A stretch of 64,000 bases of DNA from Rubritalea tangerina (GCF_042683245.1 NZ_JBHUJB010000034.1:49423-113422); one strand, 5' to 3'; shown: positions 33,072 through 42,757, numbered from the stretch's first letter. Made by a program: numbers and translations. The notes: generated from the sequence alone by a model not told the origin.

Positions 33072-34657
33072 TTGTGTACATCGACCGCAAGCATACACAC
33101 ATCATCCCCATAGTGAGCACACCCACAGTGCTCACCAGCCAATGCCACAATCGCATCGAGTGTCTCCCCCCCCCCTGACTGAATTCGGTCAGATAAGAAA
33201 CGGATCAAGCGTTCCACTCCTAACTCCTCCCCTTCAGCATTCTCAACCTCGTAGATGCCATCGGTAAACATAATGACCTGATCGAGCTCATCTAACCCAA
33301 TGCTATCTGCCCCATAGGGAGCCTCAGGAACCAACCCCAATGCCGGCCCTCTAACAATCTTCTCAGAGCTCAGCACTCGCGCCACCCCGTCCTTACGAAT
33401 GATCGGAAGAGGGTGACCAGCTGTCGCAAATTCCATCCGCCCCTTCTCTAAATCAAAGATCAAATACAATGCCGTAGCAAACATCTGAATCCCTGCGTGG
33501 CTAAAGATGTTCACCAGACTGTCATTTAAACCGTACAAAAACCATTCAGGACTCTCGGCGGAGTCGCTCTCCTTCTCAATCAAACCACGCAACATCGCAA
33601 CCACCAAGGCCGCGCGAACTCCGTGCCCCATCACATCACAGATCAGCACTCCAGCCTTCGTGTCCGAAATCGCAAAGACCTCATAAAAGTCACCAGCCAT
33701 CTCACTGTCTGGCTTGTAGTAAGTACTAAAGCCCACACCGCATGCAGTCCCCTTACCCATCCTAGGAAAGGATTCAGGTTTTGGATCTAACACTGAATGC
33801 TGAACCTGCCGCGCCAACTCCAATTCTTCCTGATACTCTTGGTTGCGCTTCTTCAACTCCGCAGCAGCATTCGATAATCGAATCTGCACATTCACCATGT
33901 CCGACACGTCGCTTGTCACACCAAAGGTCCCCCGAACTCCTCCCTTACTATCAAGCCAAGGAATCTTCGTCGTTAAAACCCAAGTGTCTTGCTCACCACC
34001 TTCCCAAGTCTCTCGCTCCAACGATTCCTCCTGAGGCAAGAGACTCTCCATAATTTCCACTTCGTCACTGCGCGACTTATCCGCATGCACCTTGTCAAAA
34101 AAGTCATGGTCAGTTTTACCAATAATTTCCTTCGGGCTCTGGTACCCCATCTTCACCGCCGTCGCCTTGTTCACCATCACAAACCGAGAATCTCGATCCT
34201 TGAAGTAAATGTTATTGGGAATGTTTTCTATCAACTGGCGTAACAAATGCCGCTCATCACTCAGTGCATTCTCCGCATTCTTACGCTTTGATATATCTAT
34301 CATGGACCCCGCAATCTTCGTCACCCTACCATGATCATTGCGAATACATGCCCCACGGATCCGCAACCAGGCAAAATACCCCTCAGGACGCCGGTACCGA
34401 CAATCCACCGCCATCAAATCCGTCCCCCGATCCCTCAGAATCCCGCCCACTTCTTGCTTGAATAGTGGCAAGTCATCCTCGTGCAAATACAAATCAGGCT
34501 GCAGAAAAATGTTCGGTGCCTCACCTGAATCGTACCCTAAGAAGCTTAAAACACGCTCCGAATAACTCACCTCTTGCTCAATGACGTTCCACTGCCATAT
34601 CCCCTCGTTCGAGGCACGTAGGGCAAGCTCTAAGCGATCCTGTGTGGTCGTCTGCAT
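33062..34657 (-). CDS. PAS-PAS-PP2C (SpoIIE/RsbU-type) phosphatase, copy 1
   Basis: 531 residues from ATG at 34655-34657; an open frame extends further upstream into the next gene. PAS 1 at about 5-120 (LALRASNEGIWQWNV, YFAWLRIRGACIRN, KIAGSMIDISKRKNAE), PAS 2 at about 130-255 (FKDRDSRFVMVNKATAVKMG), a coiled coil at about 265-300 (RNQEYQEELELARQVQHSVL) and a PP2C-type phosphatase at about 300-530 with metal motifs AGDFYEVFAI, LICDVMGHGVRAALV and FTDGIYE. Such proteins dephosphorylate anti-sigma antagonists in partner-switching systems. It is a tandem paralogue of the gene immediately upstream. Confidence 0.88.
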   Translation of the reverse strand: MQTTTQDRLELALRASNEGIWQWNVIEQEVSYSERVLSFLGYDSGEAPNIFLQPDLYLHEDDLPLFKQEVGGILRDRGTDLMAVDCRYRRPEGYFAWLRIRGACIRNDHGRVTKIAGSMIDISKRKNAENALSDERHLLRQLIENIPNNIYFKDRDSRFVMVNKATAVKMGYQSPKEIIGKTDHDFFDKVHADKSRSDEVEIMESLLPQEESLERETWEGGEQDTWVLTTKIPWLDSKGGVRGTFGVTSDVSDMVNVQIRLSNAAAELKKRNQEYQEELELARQVQHSVLDPKPESFPRMGKGTACGVGFSTYYKPDSEMAGDFYEVFAISDTKAGVLICDVMGHGVRAALVVAMLRGLIEKESDSAESPEWFLYGLNDSLVNIFSHAGIQMFATALYLIFDLEKGRMEFATAGHPLPIIRKDGVARVLSSEKIVRGPALGLVPEAPYGADSIGLDELDQVIMFTDGIYEVENAEGEELGVERLIRFLSDRIQSGGGETLDAIVALAGEHCGCAHYGDDVCMLAVDVHKKA

Positions 34658-34707
34658 TCCTACCATAAAAACTGGAAACTCACATACGTGCAACAAGAAA
34701 GCAGAGA

Positions 34708-36294
34708 CTACACTGCCCCCTTCATGCGAATAGTCAGCAAGCACACATCATCGTCAAAGCCCTTCCCCTTGACCCAACTAAGAGCCTTCGCACAGAGACG
34801 ATCTAACTCTTCGGTTTCATCACTATTACGAACCTCTATGAAAGATTGCTTAAAACGCTCAATCCCCCAGTCCTCTCCCTCCTTATTCGAGGACTCATAG
34901 ATGCCATCAGTAAATAAGAGTGCCTCTGAAATCCTTTCTAACTCAAAGATACAACTCGTATACTCAGCTTCTTCAAAAAAGCCTAAAGCCGGTCCCTTGG
35001 GCGCTTCACAACTCAATAACCGATCGCTGCCCTTCTCAACTAGCAGAGGGATATCATGACCAGCACAACATACCCTCAATGTTCCAATGTTAAAATCGAC
35101 AACCAAATAGCAAGCCGTCGCAAACATGTTCACATCCGTGGGCCCCAAAATCTTGCACAAACCCTGATTCATCTTCTCCAAGAACCGTGCAGGCCGGTCA
35201 GCATGGTGAGACGCCTTCTCCATCAACCCCCGAATCATTGATACCACCAAAGCCGAACGCACCCCATGCCCCATCACATCACATATAAACAAACCCACCA
35301 CACCATCTGCTATCGGCAACACATCATAGTAATCACCAGCTAACTCAGTCGCCGGTATATACTTGCTGTCAATACTCGCAAACTCTTTCACACACGCCAC
35401 GCGTTCATCCCAGTGCCCATCGTTGCCTGGCAATAAAGCCTGCTGCACCTCCCTCGCTAAACCTAACTCTTCCTGATAACTATGGTTCTTCGCTTGTAAA
35501 TCCAGTGCAATCTCCTCCAAGCGAGCCTGAGACTCAACAATCCCAGAAACATCGGTAGAGACACCAAATGTTCCAGCCAAGCGCCCCCTGCTGTCATACC
35601 ACGGCTGCTTCACCACTTGCACAAAGGTGTCCGGACGATGTGGCCACATCTCCCGCTGGATCTGCCCCAAAATCGGCTTGCCCGTCTCCATGATGTGCAA
35701 CTCGTCAATGTGCGTGTGCTTTGACCCAATCGGTGTGTAAAAATCAGCATCCGACTTCCCAATTAACTCCATCTCAGAATTACACCCCACCCACTCAGCT
35801 TGTCGCTTGTTCACCAATGTAAAACGAGAATGCTTATCCTTGAAATATACCTGCACTGGCACGTTATCGACAACCAATCGTAACATCGTACGCTCTTCAT
35901 CTAACTCTTCTTCGGCTCGCTTGCGCTTCGAAATATCTATCATCGACCCCACTAAGCGTACAGCCTCGCCACCCTCACGTACCACCACCCCCCTCACGCG
36001 TAACCAACAAATCTCACCATCTGGTCGCTTGATACGACAATCGATAGCAAATAGCTCCTCGTCCTCGTCTAGCAATACCAATGAAAGGATGTTTTCCAGA
36101 TAACTCGCATCCTCTGGCAACAACATGGTCTCCGGATGCTTAATGATGTTTGGAGCCTCCCCTTTTGCACACCCAAGAAAAACATAAATTCTATCAGAAT
36201 AATAGATCTCCTCACTCCCAACCTCCCAGTCCCATATACCCTCATTCGATGCCTTGAGCACCAAATCCAACGTGTCTTGGAAGGAATCGTTCAT
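34708..36294 (-). CDS. PAS-PAS-PP2C (SpoIIE/RsbU-type) phosphatase, copy 2
   Basis: 528 residues, same order as the downstream paralogue: PAS 1 (VLKASNEGIWDWEVGSEE), PAS 2 (FKDKHSRFTLVNKRQAEWVG), coiled coil (NHSYQEELGLAREVQQALL) and phosphatase with AGDYYDVLPI, LFICDVMGHGVRSALVVSM and LLFTDGIYES. The signature Asp residues that bind Mn are intact. PAS domains could sense redox, oxygen or small molecules; no heme or flavin ligand can be called. No anti-sigma kinase or STAS gene is in the window, so the substrate lies elsewhere. Confidence 0.88.
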   Translation of the reverse strand: MNDSFQDTLDLVLKASNEGIWDWEVGSEEIYYSDRIYVFLGCAKGEAPNIIKHPETMLLPEDASYLENILSLVLLDEDEELFAIDCRIKRPDGEICWLRVRGVVVREGGEAVRLVGSMIDISKRKRAEEELDEERTMLRLVVDNVPVQVYFKDKHSRFTLVNKRQAEWVGCNSEMELIGKSDADFYTPIGSKHTHIDELHIMETGKPILGQIQREMWPHRPDTFVQVVKQPWYDSRGRLAGTFGVSTDVSGIVESQARLEEIALDLQAKNHSYQEELGLAREVQQALLPGNDGHWDERVACVKEFASIDSKYIPATELAGDYYDVLPIADGVVGLFICDVMGHGVRSALVVSMIRGLMEKASHHADRPARFLEKMNQGLCKILGPTDVNMFATACYLVVDFNIGTLRVCCAGHDIPLLVEKGSDRLLSCEAPKGPALGFFEEAEYTSCIFELERISEALLFTDGIYESSNKEGEDWGIERFKQSFIEVRNSDETEELDRLCAKALSWVKGKGFDDDVCLLTIRMKGAV

Positions 36295-36360
36295 TTCTAA
36301 CTCTCTATAAAGTCAGATTTGTTAGCAAATTGCAACAAGATAGCGCATCTATGCTGGCTT

Positions 36361-37194
36361 CTATTCGCTTGCTATATGTTTCGCCTCTTGCCAATGCGCT
36401 TCCATCTCATCAAGGCTCGCAGAACCTAAATCCCTTCCTTCCTTTTCAAGCGCCCTTTCCATATGGCTAAAACGTCTCAAAAACTTGTGATTTGTTCCGT
36501 CTAACGCCACCTCTGGATCGACACCTAACTTTCGCGCCACATTCACCACTGAAAACAATAAATCTCCCACCTCGGCCTCTAACTCCCTCTCATTCTTCGC
36601 ACCATGCTCCTCCCGCTTCTCGATCTCTTCTTCGACCTCGGCTAATTCCTCACGGACTTTATCTAAAACCGATACCACATCTGGCCAGTCAAAGCCGACT
36701 TTAGAGGCTTTCTTTTGCAACTTATAGGCCTTCAGCAGACCTGGCAGTCCATCCCCCACACCATCAAGGAGCCCCTTCGATACGCCCCCCTTTTCTTGTA
36801 GTTTGATGGCATCCCATTGGTTCAAAACCCCCTCAGTATTTTCTACCTCAGACGCTCCATACACATGAGGGTGGCGCCGCACTAACTTCTCTGAAATCTC
36901 ACGTGCCACATCATCAAAATTAAAATGCCCATTGCCTTCCGCAATCTCCGCATGAAACACAACCTGCAGAAGTAGATCACCTAACTCCTCTTTCATATGC
37001 TCCACGTCTCCTCGCTTAATCGTATCGACAGCTTCATATGCCTCCTCAATGAGGTTGCTAATAATGCTCTCATGCGTCTGCTCAGCATCCCACGGACACC
37101 CACCTGGAGCCCTCAACCTATGCATTATCGCACGTAATCGCTCCATCTGGCGGCTCGCATCCGCACACTCTACCATCTCTTCATCCGTCATCAT
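36361..37194 (-). CDS. mazG: MazG nucleoside triphosphate pyrophosphohydrolase
   Basis: 277 residues, two tandem MazG domains. First EExxE/ExxD set: HESIISNLIEEAYEAVDTIK and HMKEELGDLLLQVVFHAEIA (about 47-88). Second set: VREELAEVEEEIEKREEHG and EAEVGDLLFSVVNVARKLG. GGCPWDAEQTHES is the typical family opening. It hydrolyses (d)NTPs, cleaning oxidised or excess nucleotides and lowering ppGpp in some bacteria. Start is either of two adjacent ATGs. Its start codon abuts the stop of the rhomboid gene at 37195, so the two are coupled. Confidence 0.92.
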   Translation of the reverse strand: MMTDEEMVECADASRQMERLRAIMHRLRAPGGCPWDAEQTHESIISNLIEEAYEAVDTIKRGDVEHMKEELGDLLLQVVFHAEIAEGNGHFNFDDVAREISEKLVRRHPHVYGASEVENTEGVLNQWDAIKLQEKGGVSKGLLDGVGDGLPGLLKAYKLQKKASKVGFDWPDVVSVLDKVREELAEVEEEIEKREEHGAKNERELEAEVGDLLFSVVNVARKLGVDPEVALDGTNHKFLRRFSHMERALEKEGRDLGSASLDEMEAHWQEAKHIASE

Positions 37195-38025
37195 CTATTC
37201 CCCTCTTGATACTCTTAGCAATGTTTGCCGCTCCTCTTCTGTAAGCGACTGCATGCCGCCCTTATTCACTTTATCCAGTATCCGGTCAACCTCAGAGCTG
37301 TCGAGATTGACAGAGCTTCGAGGTCGCAACTTTGGTTCATATGCCTTTCTCACCTTCCCACTCTTTTTCCTACCACGCTTTAACTCAGTCCAATCTAACG
37401 TCCGCGGGTAGCGCATAAACAGATACCCCATCAGCGCCCCACCCAAGTGGCCAGCCTCCCCTCCCGCATTGGGTCCAGAACTTAATACTACAAACACCCC
37501 TAGCCCCAATATCGCCAGCGCAAAGGTTCTCAGCTGCATCGGTATCGGTGGAAAAAGTAACTGCACTCGCATGTCTGGTGCCCGCATCGCCATCGCTACT
37601 AAAATGCCAAAAATCCCCGCAGACGCGCCCACCAACACTCCCGAACTAAGCCAACCAAGCAATACTAACAATGTATAAAAAAGCGCACCTGCCATACCAC
37701 ACAGCAAGTAATAAGCCACATACCTCCTACTCCCCAAAATCCTCTCACACATCCCACCAAACATGTACAAACCAAACATGTTGAAAAATAAATGCCCTAA
37801 ATCACCATGCAAAAATTGAAAACTTAACAAACGCCAGACCTGCCCGCCTTCAAACGCCCACGGAATCACATAACACCCATAATACGTCAGCATGGAAACA
37901 TCTCCAGAATTCGTCCAGTCGAAGCCCAACACAAAAATAGCCAAATTAATAAGTAACAACCACTTCGTTACAGGAGCCCCCACTAAGCGACTCATCACTT
38001 GCCCTTTAAAGTCTTGTCCCGCCAT
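37195..38025 (-). CDS. Rhomboid-family intramembrane serine protease
   Basis: 276 residues with about six transmembrane helices. HGDLGHLFFNMFGLYMFG (about 74-91) is the N-terminal rhomboid motif. The catalytic Ser lies in GASAGIFGILVAMA (about 133-146; here GASAG rather than GxSGA), and the catalytic His in GGEAGHLGGALMGYLFMR (about 188-205). A basic C-terminal tail of about 70 residues (KRGRKKSGKVRKAYEPKLRP) is followed by LTEEERQTLLRVSRG. It cleaves membrane proteins within the bilayer; the substrate is unknown. It is coupled to mazG. Confidence 0.9.
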   Translation of the reverse strand: MAGQDFKGQVMSRLVGAPVTKWLLLINLAIFVLGFDWTNSGDVSMLTYYGCYVIPWAFEGGQVWRLLSFQFLHGDLGHLFFNMFGLYMFGGMCERILGSRRYVAYYLLCGMAGALFYTLLVLLGWLSSGVLVGASAGIFGILVAMAMRAPDMRVQLLFPPIPMQLRTFALAILGLGVFVVLSSGPNAGGEAGHLGGALMGYLFMRYPRTLDWTELKRGRKKSGKVRKAYEPKLRPRSSVNLDSSEVDRILDKVNKGGMQSLTEEERQTLLRVSRGE

Positions 38026-38118
38026 TCTTCGTGATATGTAACATGCACCCGTCCCACTGCAAATGAAATCACCATGTTTAGGATTGCAGTGTCGTGCTCA
38101 CGGACACACATTGGGCGT

Positions 38119-39459
38119 ATGCCCAAGGCTCTCAGCAAACTTCTCTGGCCCACCCTACTCTTTATCCTAGGAGCTGGTGCCTCATTCTTGCTGTGCCCTA
38201 TCGAACAAGCCGCCGTAAATCAACAAATCATCGGCTACCCTGACTCAGTGGTACCAGCCTACCAACTACGTCCCTGGTTACTCAGCTTCATCCTCTTTAT
38301 CCCCTTTCTCGCCTCAGTGATCTATCGCTGTTGCGGCACCCTCGACCGCTACACACTCAAGACCTTCCTCAATAGCTTTGCTATCTGCTTCGGAGCCCTC
38401 TTCATCATCATGTTTCTGGAAGACATCCAGGATAACCTCTCAGACTTCAAAGAGAGTGAAGACATGCTCTACCTCATGGGAAAACACTACCTCATTAAGC
38501 TCCCATCCTTGCTCGTATTCATCCTCCCCTACTCCCTCATGCTAGGGCTACTCTGGTCACTGGGTAAAATGTCCAAAGACCAGGAAATTGTCGCCATGAT
38601 CCAAACTGGCCGCAGCGTGACCCGCATCGTCGGCCCACTCATCGGCTTTGGCTTCCTCTGCACACTCATGTGCATGGTCTTCAACTACCACTGGGCCCCC
38701 TATGCCGACAGCCAAGAAAAAAGTATCCTTGAACAAGCACGCGGAATCGAAGCCAGTGAAGCACGCCACGTCGCCTACCAGAATAACGATGACTCACGTC
38801 ATTGGTACGTCGGCGCATTCCCCGCAGAACACGATCACGGTGAACCCCTTAAATCTGTGAACATCACCGTCATGAAAGACGACTCGATAGTCCAACGCAT
38901 CATTACAAAAAATGCCTCCTGGTCCGTCGACGCACGCATCTGGGAACTAGAAACTCCCCTCATTCACACCATCAAGGAGGGCAATGTCACCCCCGTCACA
39001 CATAACGAAAACCTTACTTTTGATTGGCCCGAAACACCCTACCAAATTATCAACCCTGGCCTCAAACCACCCTACCTCGGTATACCAGGCCTGACTAGCT
39101 GGCTCGCCAACCACCGCGACCACCCACTCTCGGATAAGCGTTCCTACCTCACGCACTGGCACTACCGCATTGCCCATCCCTTCATTTGCATGATCACCAT
39201 CATGCTCGCCGCCCCCCTCGGTATTGTCTTCAACAGACGCGGACTCGGCGGCGGTGTCGCCGTCGCTATTTTTCTCTGCGCTGGCATGATCTTTTGCTCC
39301 ACCGTCTTCCCCACACTCGGTGAGTCTGGCCACCTATCCCCAGTTCTAGCAGCTTGGGCCACTAACATCATCTTCACCCTCGTCGCCCTCGTACTCTTTC
39401 ATCGCCGCATGACCGGGCAACCTATCTATCAAACCTTGAAGAACCTCTTAGGAAACTAA
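38119..39459 (+). CDS. LptF/LptG-family permease
   Basis: 446 residues from ATG 38119. The family core starts at LDRYTLKTFLNSFAICFGAL (about 73), with LPSLLVFILPYSLMLGLLWS and the coupling segment MSKDQEIVAMIQTGRSVTRI (about 155-174), which meets LptB. A periplasmic beta-jellyroll runs from about 200 to 330, then RIAHPFICMITIMLAAPLGI and the last helices. The usual N-terminal helix count is extended by two extra hydrophobic segments (LLWPTLLFILGAGASFLL; LLSFILFIPFLASVI). It should help extract LPS from the inner membrane with LptBC, which are not in this window. It is divergent from the rhomboid gene. Confidence 0.82.
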   Translation: MPKALSKLLWPTLLFILGAGASFLLCPIEQAAVNQQIIGYPDSVVPAYQLRPWLLSFILFIPFLASVIYRCCGTLDRYTLKTFLNSFAICFGALFIIMFLEDIQDNLSDFKESEDMLYLMGKHYLIKLPSLLVFILPYSLMLGLLWSLGKMSKDQEIVAMIQTGRSVTRIVGPLIGFGFLCTLMCMVFNYHWAPYADSQEKSILEQARGIEASEARHVAYQNNDDSRHWYVGAFPAEHDHGEPLKSVNITVMKDDSIVQRIITKNASWSVDARIWELETPLIHTIKEGNVTPVTHNENLTFDWPETPYQIINPGLKPPYLGIPGLTSWLANHRDHPLSDKRSYLTHWHYRIAHPFICMITIMLAAPLGIVFNRRGLGGGVAVAIFLCAGMIFCSTVFPTLGESGHLSPVLAAWATNIIFTLVALVLFHRRMTGQPIYQTLKNLLGN

Positions 39460-39507
39460 CAATAAAGTATTTGAATCCCATGCATTGCTGCGCCATCATG
39501 GATTTCT

Positions 39508-40968
39508 ATGCTGCCACGATTCCTAATCCTCGTCCTCGCCTCCCTCACACTTCTCCAAGCCAGAGAACTCAAAGTTCTCACCTACAACATCCGCTACGAT
39601 GCCAAGTCAGATACCGGTGACCGCGACTGGCAACACAGGAAACCCGTCGTTGCCAAGCTGCTCACTGACTACGAAATCATCGGCCTCCAAGAAGCGCTTG
39701 CCCATCAAATCACTGAACTCAAAGTAAGCCTCAAAAACTACCAAGTCGTCGGAGTCGGACGCCAAGATGGGAAGTCAGCAGGTGAACACACCCCCATCTT
39801 ATTCGACTCCACTAAGTGGCGCCTCGATCCCGACCAACATGGCACATTCTGGCTCTCAGACACACCCAATAAACCCGCCAGTACCAGCTGGGGAAACCAA
39901 ATCCCACGCATCTGTACCTGGGCGCGCCTCATCGACCCCTCCGGCGCAGCCGTCTATGTCTACAACACCCACTGGGACCACCGCAGCCAAGACTCCAGAG
40001 AAAAAGCCGCTCACCAACTCATCACTAAGCTCCAACAAAGGCGCTATATCGATGAACCAGCTATCGTCATGGGTGACCTCAATGCCGATACCAACAACCC
40101 AGCCGTCAAACTATTACTCGACTCTACCGACTGGCGAAAAAGAAACCACCTCCTCGATCACGCAAACCAAGGCAGCACACTCACACGTTGGAAGCCTGAA
40201 CTCGCCGAGGGACAACGAATCGACCACATCTTCTGCTCCCCCTTCCTCCCCGTCACACACAGCGCCATCATCCAAAATGGTGACGATTTCCCAGGCTCCG
40301 ACCACCATCCAGTCGAACTCATAGCCACCTGGATCAGCCAGGACCGTAAAGAACTTCTCGATACCCACTACATCCGAGAAACTGTCCTTGGTAAAGAACA
40401 CGGCGGCGGCGAAGGCTTCATCGTGCGCTGGCAAAAACCCGCCTACGTCAAACTCATCGGCGGCTCCAAAAAACAAAGAGAAATTGCCACTTCAGTCATC
40501 CAAGAACTCAATCAAGCACTCAATGGCACCTTCATGCGCTACACCATCACCGAGGAAAACCACCCCAATACCCTCAAGGTCTTTATCGACCATTCCTCAA
40601 AGCTTAAAGAACTCGGGAAATCCGAAAATGTCGATGTCCACGACAATATCGATGGCTTTGCCTCCATCACTTGGACCACCCAAACCAAAGTCATCGAGCA
40701 CGCCTGCGTCTTCATCGCCAATGACAAAGCCTCCGGGGACTTCCTTCGCCATGTCATGCTCGAAGAAATCACCCAAACCCTCGGCCTCATGGGAGACACC
40801 TCAGTATTCCCCGAGAGCGTTACCTACTCGCGCTACGAAGACCAAGGCTCCGCCAATACCCTCGGCGACTGCGATGCCAAAGCACTCCGCCTCATCTATG
40901 GCAACCTCCTCCCCGGAGATGATGCCCTCACCACCGGCATCGCCTACGCCCGCCACTGGGAACCGTAA
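39508..40968 (+). CDS. Secreted nuclease/phosphatase-fold (EEP) protein fused to DUF2927
   Basis: 486 residues. Signal peptide MLPRFLILVLASLTLLQA. Residues of about 18-275 form an endonuclease/exonuclease/phosphatase fold with LKVLTYNIRYDA, IIGLQEALAHQ, VYVYNTHWDHRSQDSR, AIVMGDLNADTNN, RIDHIFCSPFL and PGSDHHPVELIATW; all catalytic Asn, Glu, Asp and His positions are intact. Residues of about 300-480 match the DUF2927 pattern (FMRYTITEENHPNTLKVFID, LEEITQTLGLMGDTSVFPES, DCDAKALRLIYGNLLPGD). This layout would give an exported phosphodiesterase or sugar-phosphate enzyme with an unknown appended domain. The substrate is unclear. Confidence 0.75.
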   Translation: MLPRFLILVLASLTLLQARELKVLTYNIRYDAKSDTGDRDWQHRKPVVAKLLTDYEIIGLQEALAHQITELKVSLKNYQVVGVGRQDGKSAGEHTPILFDSTKWRLDPDQHGTFWLSDTPNKPASTSWGNQIPRICTWARLIDPSGAAVYVYNTHWDHRSQDSREKAAHQLITKLQQRRYIDEPAIVMGDLNADTNNPAVKLLLDSTDWRKRNHLLDHANQGSTLTRWKPELAEGQRIDHIFCSPFLPVTHSAIIQNGDDFPGSDHHPVELIATWISQDRKELLDTHYIRETVLGKEHGGGEGFIVRWQKPAYVKLIGGSKKQREIATSVIQELNQALNGTFMRYTITEENHPNTLKVFIDHSSKLKELGKSENVDVHDNIDGFASITWTTQTKVIEHACVFIANDKASGDFLRHVMLEEITQTLGLMGDTSVFPESVTYSRYEDQGSANTLGDCDAKALRLIYGNLLPGDDALTTGIAYARHWEP

Positions 40969-41077
40969 CCCACTCCCAGCCTAACAAAAAATCAACATTG
41001 ACTTTCGCGTACTCACAACATTCAATAACCCGTACTAGTTAAACCACCCCGAAACCAAAAACATACTTCTCCCCCTT

Positions 41078-41983
41078 ATGACTTCCCCCAAAAGCTATTT
41101 CTATAGCACTGCTGTCTTGTGTCTCGTCTCATCAGTCCACAGCTTTGCTGCGCTCAGCTCTATTGACGCACCAAGCTCCGCATGGAACTCCGTCTCCTAC
41201 AAATCAGTCGCTGATGATCCTACAGACTCTAATGGCGCACAACACGAAGAGCTCGTCGGTACAGCACTCGTACCTTTCTTTTTCACAGCCTTCGATGACA
41301 ATTCTACACCATCAAATAAAACCGATGGTACAATGTATTTCCGTACACGTCACGCAGACGCCGACAATAAAGGCAACTTCAGCTCAAACCTCTTTATTGG
41401 TATTGACGCTAATAAAGATTTTGTCCTCGACGCCTTTGTCGGTGTAAACTCCTCTGGAAATAGCAATGATATATTCATCGCTTCACCCGATTTCAGCGCC
41501 TCTAACGATTCAGTCAACGATAGTAAAATCGACCGAGGTACAGAAACTTCTGTGACCATCAATCCCGGCGTAAACTATAATTGGCGCAAGTTGACTGCCG
41601 CCGACTTCTCTGACCCTACCGATAGCCTTGACCTCGACGGAGCCCAAGACGGCTCAGAAGATGATTACTACCTATCATTTAGTGTCAATTTCAACACTCT
41701 CTCTTCCGTGCTCTCCACGAACACTGGCACCACTGTCGACGAAGACACTGCACTCAGATTTGTCGTAGGCACTTCAACCCAAAATAATAGTTTCAACAAG
41801 GACCTCGGGGGCCTCAACGGAAGTGGGGATTTCGGCACGGCATTTTCATTACTTCCAAATGGTGGCCCAGTGTCAGAACAATTCTCCGCTACTGGAACTC
41901 CTATACTTGTCCCAGAACCCACCAGCAGCATGCTCTTGGCCTCAGGCCTCCTCCTCGCCTGCGGTATCCGACGCAAGAAATAA
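41078..41983 (+). CDS. PEP-CTERM sorted secreted protein
   Basis: 301 residues. It starts MTSPKSYFYSTAVLCLVSSV then HSFAALSS, a signal peptide. The body is acidic and Asn/Asp/Ser-rich (TRHADADNKGNFSSNLFIGI, DSLDLDGAQDGSEDDYYLSF), as in calcium-dependent or matrix proteins. The C-terminus LVPEPTSSMLLASGLLLACG followed by IRRKK is the exosortase signal. A terminator follows. Confidence 0.85.
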   Translation: MTSPKSYFYSTAVLCLVSSVHSFAALSSIDAPSSAWNSVSYKSVADDPTDSNGAQHEELVGTALVPFFFTAFDDNSTPSNKTDGTMYFRTRHADADNKGNFSSNLFIGIDANKDFVLDAFVGVNSSGNSNDIFIASPDFSASNDSVNDSKIDRGTETSVTINPGVNYNWRKLTAADFSDPTDSLDLDGAQDGSEDDYYLSFSVNFNTLSSVLSTNTGTTVDEDTALRFVVGTSTQNNSFNKDLGGLNGSGDFGTAFSLLPNGGPVSEQFSATGTPILVPEPTSSMLLASGLLLACGIRRKK

Positions 41984-42010
41984 ACCCATCATCACATTCC
42001 TTCCCATCCC

Positions 42011-42040
42011 GGATGGCCACCACTGGCCATCCTTTTTTTT
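42011..42040 (+). terminator. Terminator after PEP-CTERM gene
   Basis: GGATGGCCA pairs with TGGCCATCC across a 4-nt loop, followed by eight T residues. Confidence 0.9.
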
Positions 42041-42118
42041 AGGTACTTACACCCTATTTCAAAACACCATTTTAAAATTTTATTTGCATTTTGACGGGGC
42101 TCGTTAATAGGTGGTGCC

Positions 42119-42745
42119 ATGACTGTGAAGGACAAACTGCTCAATAGCGCAATCCGCGTATTCTCCCGCACCGGCTACCGCGATGGCAAAGTCGCTGAAA
42201 TCGTGCGTGGTGCTAAAGCAAATATCGCTTCCGTAAATTACTACTTCGGCTCAAAAGAAAAACTCTTCGCTCAAGTCCTGCGTAAAGCATACGCAAAAGC
42301 GGAAGCCGTCCACCCAGTCAGTGGTAACCTCCCAAAGTCAGCTCCTCCAGAAGAACGCCTCGCCGCCTTTGCGCGCGCAATCGTCAGACGCACACTCGAT
42401 TCTGGTTCCGCCGGCGACTTCAACCGAATCATGAGTAAAACGGTCCACTCCCCAGGCTCACCCATCGATACCATCTGCGCTGAAATCACCACCCTCCAAG
42501 TCGAACCACTCCAAGAAATCCTCGTCGGATACCTCGGTCAAGTCGATGAACAATCCTACGCCGTCGCCACACTCAATTTCCTCAGCCTCGCTGCCGTCGT
42601 AGCAAAACACCCATTCGTCATCGAAAAAATCTTCGGAGATAACCCAGCCCCAGAAAAACTGGAGGCCTTTGTCGAGCAACAAGTAGCCGCCATCCTCGCT
42701 GCTACGAAATCGCTTGCTAGTCACCAACCATCTAACGCATACTAA
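42119..42745 (+). CDS. TetR-family repressor of the RND efflux operon
   Basis: 208 residues. The N-terminal helix-turn-helix reads RTGYRDGKVAEIVRGAKANI then ASVNYYFGSKEKLFAQVLRK, the usual TetR pattern. The ligand domain (about 60-190) includes PPEERLAAFARAIVRRTLDS, seen in CerR/YbiH-type TetR proteins. It is the first gene of a plus-strand cluster with the outer-membrane factor, membrane-fusion protein and RND pump (gap of 12 nt to the next gene), so it probably autoregulates the operon. Inducer unknown. Confidence 0.85.
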   Translation: MTVKDKLLNSAIRVFSRTGYRDGKVAEIVRGAKANIASVNYYFGSKEKLFAQVLRKAYAKAEAVHPVSGNLPKSAPPEERLAAFARAIVRRTLDSGSAGDFNRIMSKTVHSPGSPIDTICAEITTLQVEPLQEILVGYLGQVDEQSYAVATLNFLSLAAVVAKHPFVIEKIFGDNPAPEKLEAFVEQQVAAILAATKSLASHQPSNAY

Positions 42746-42757
42746 CAGAGACTCATT

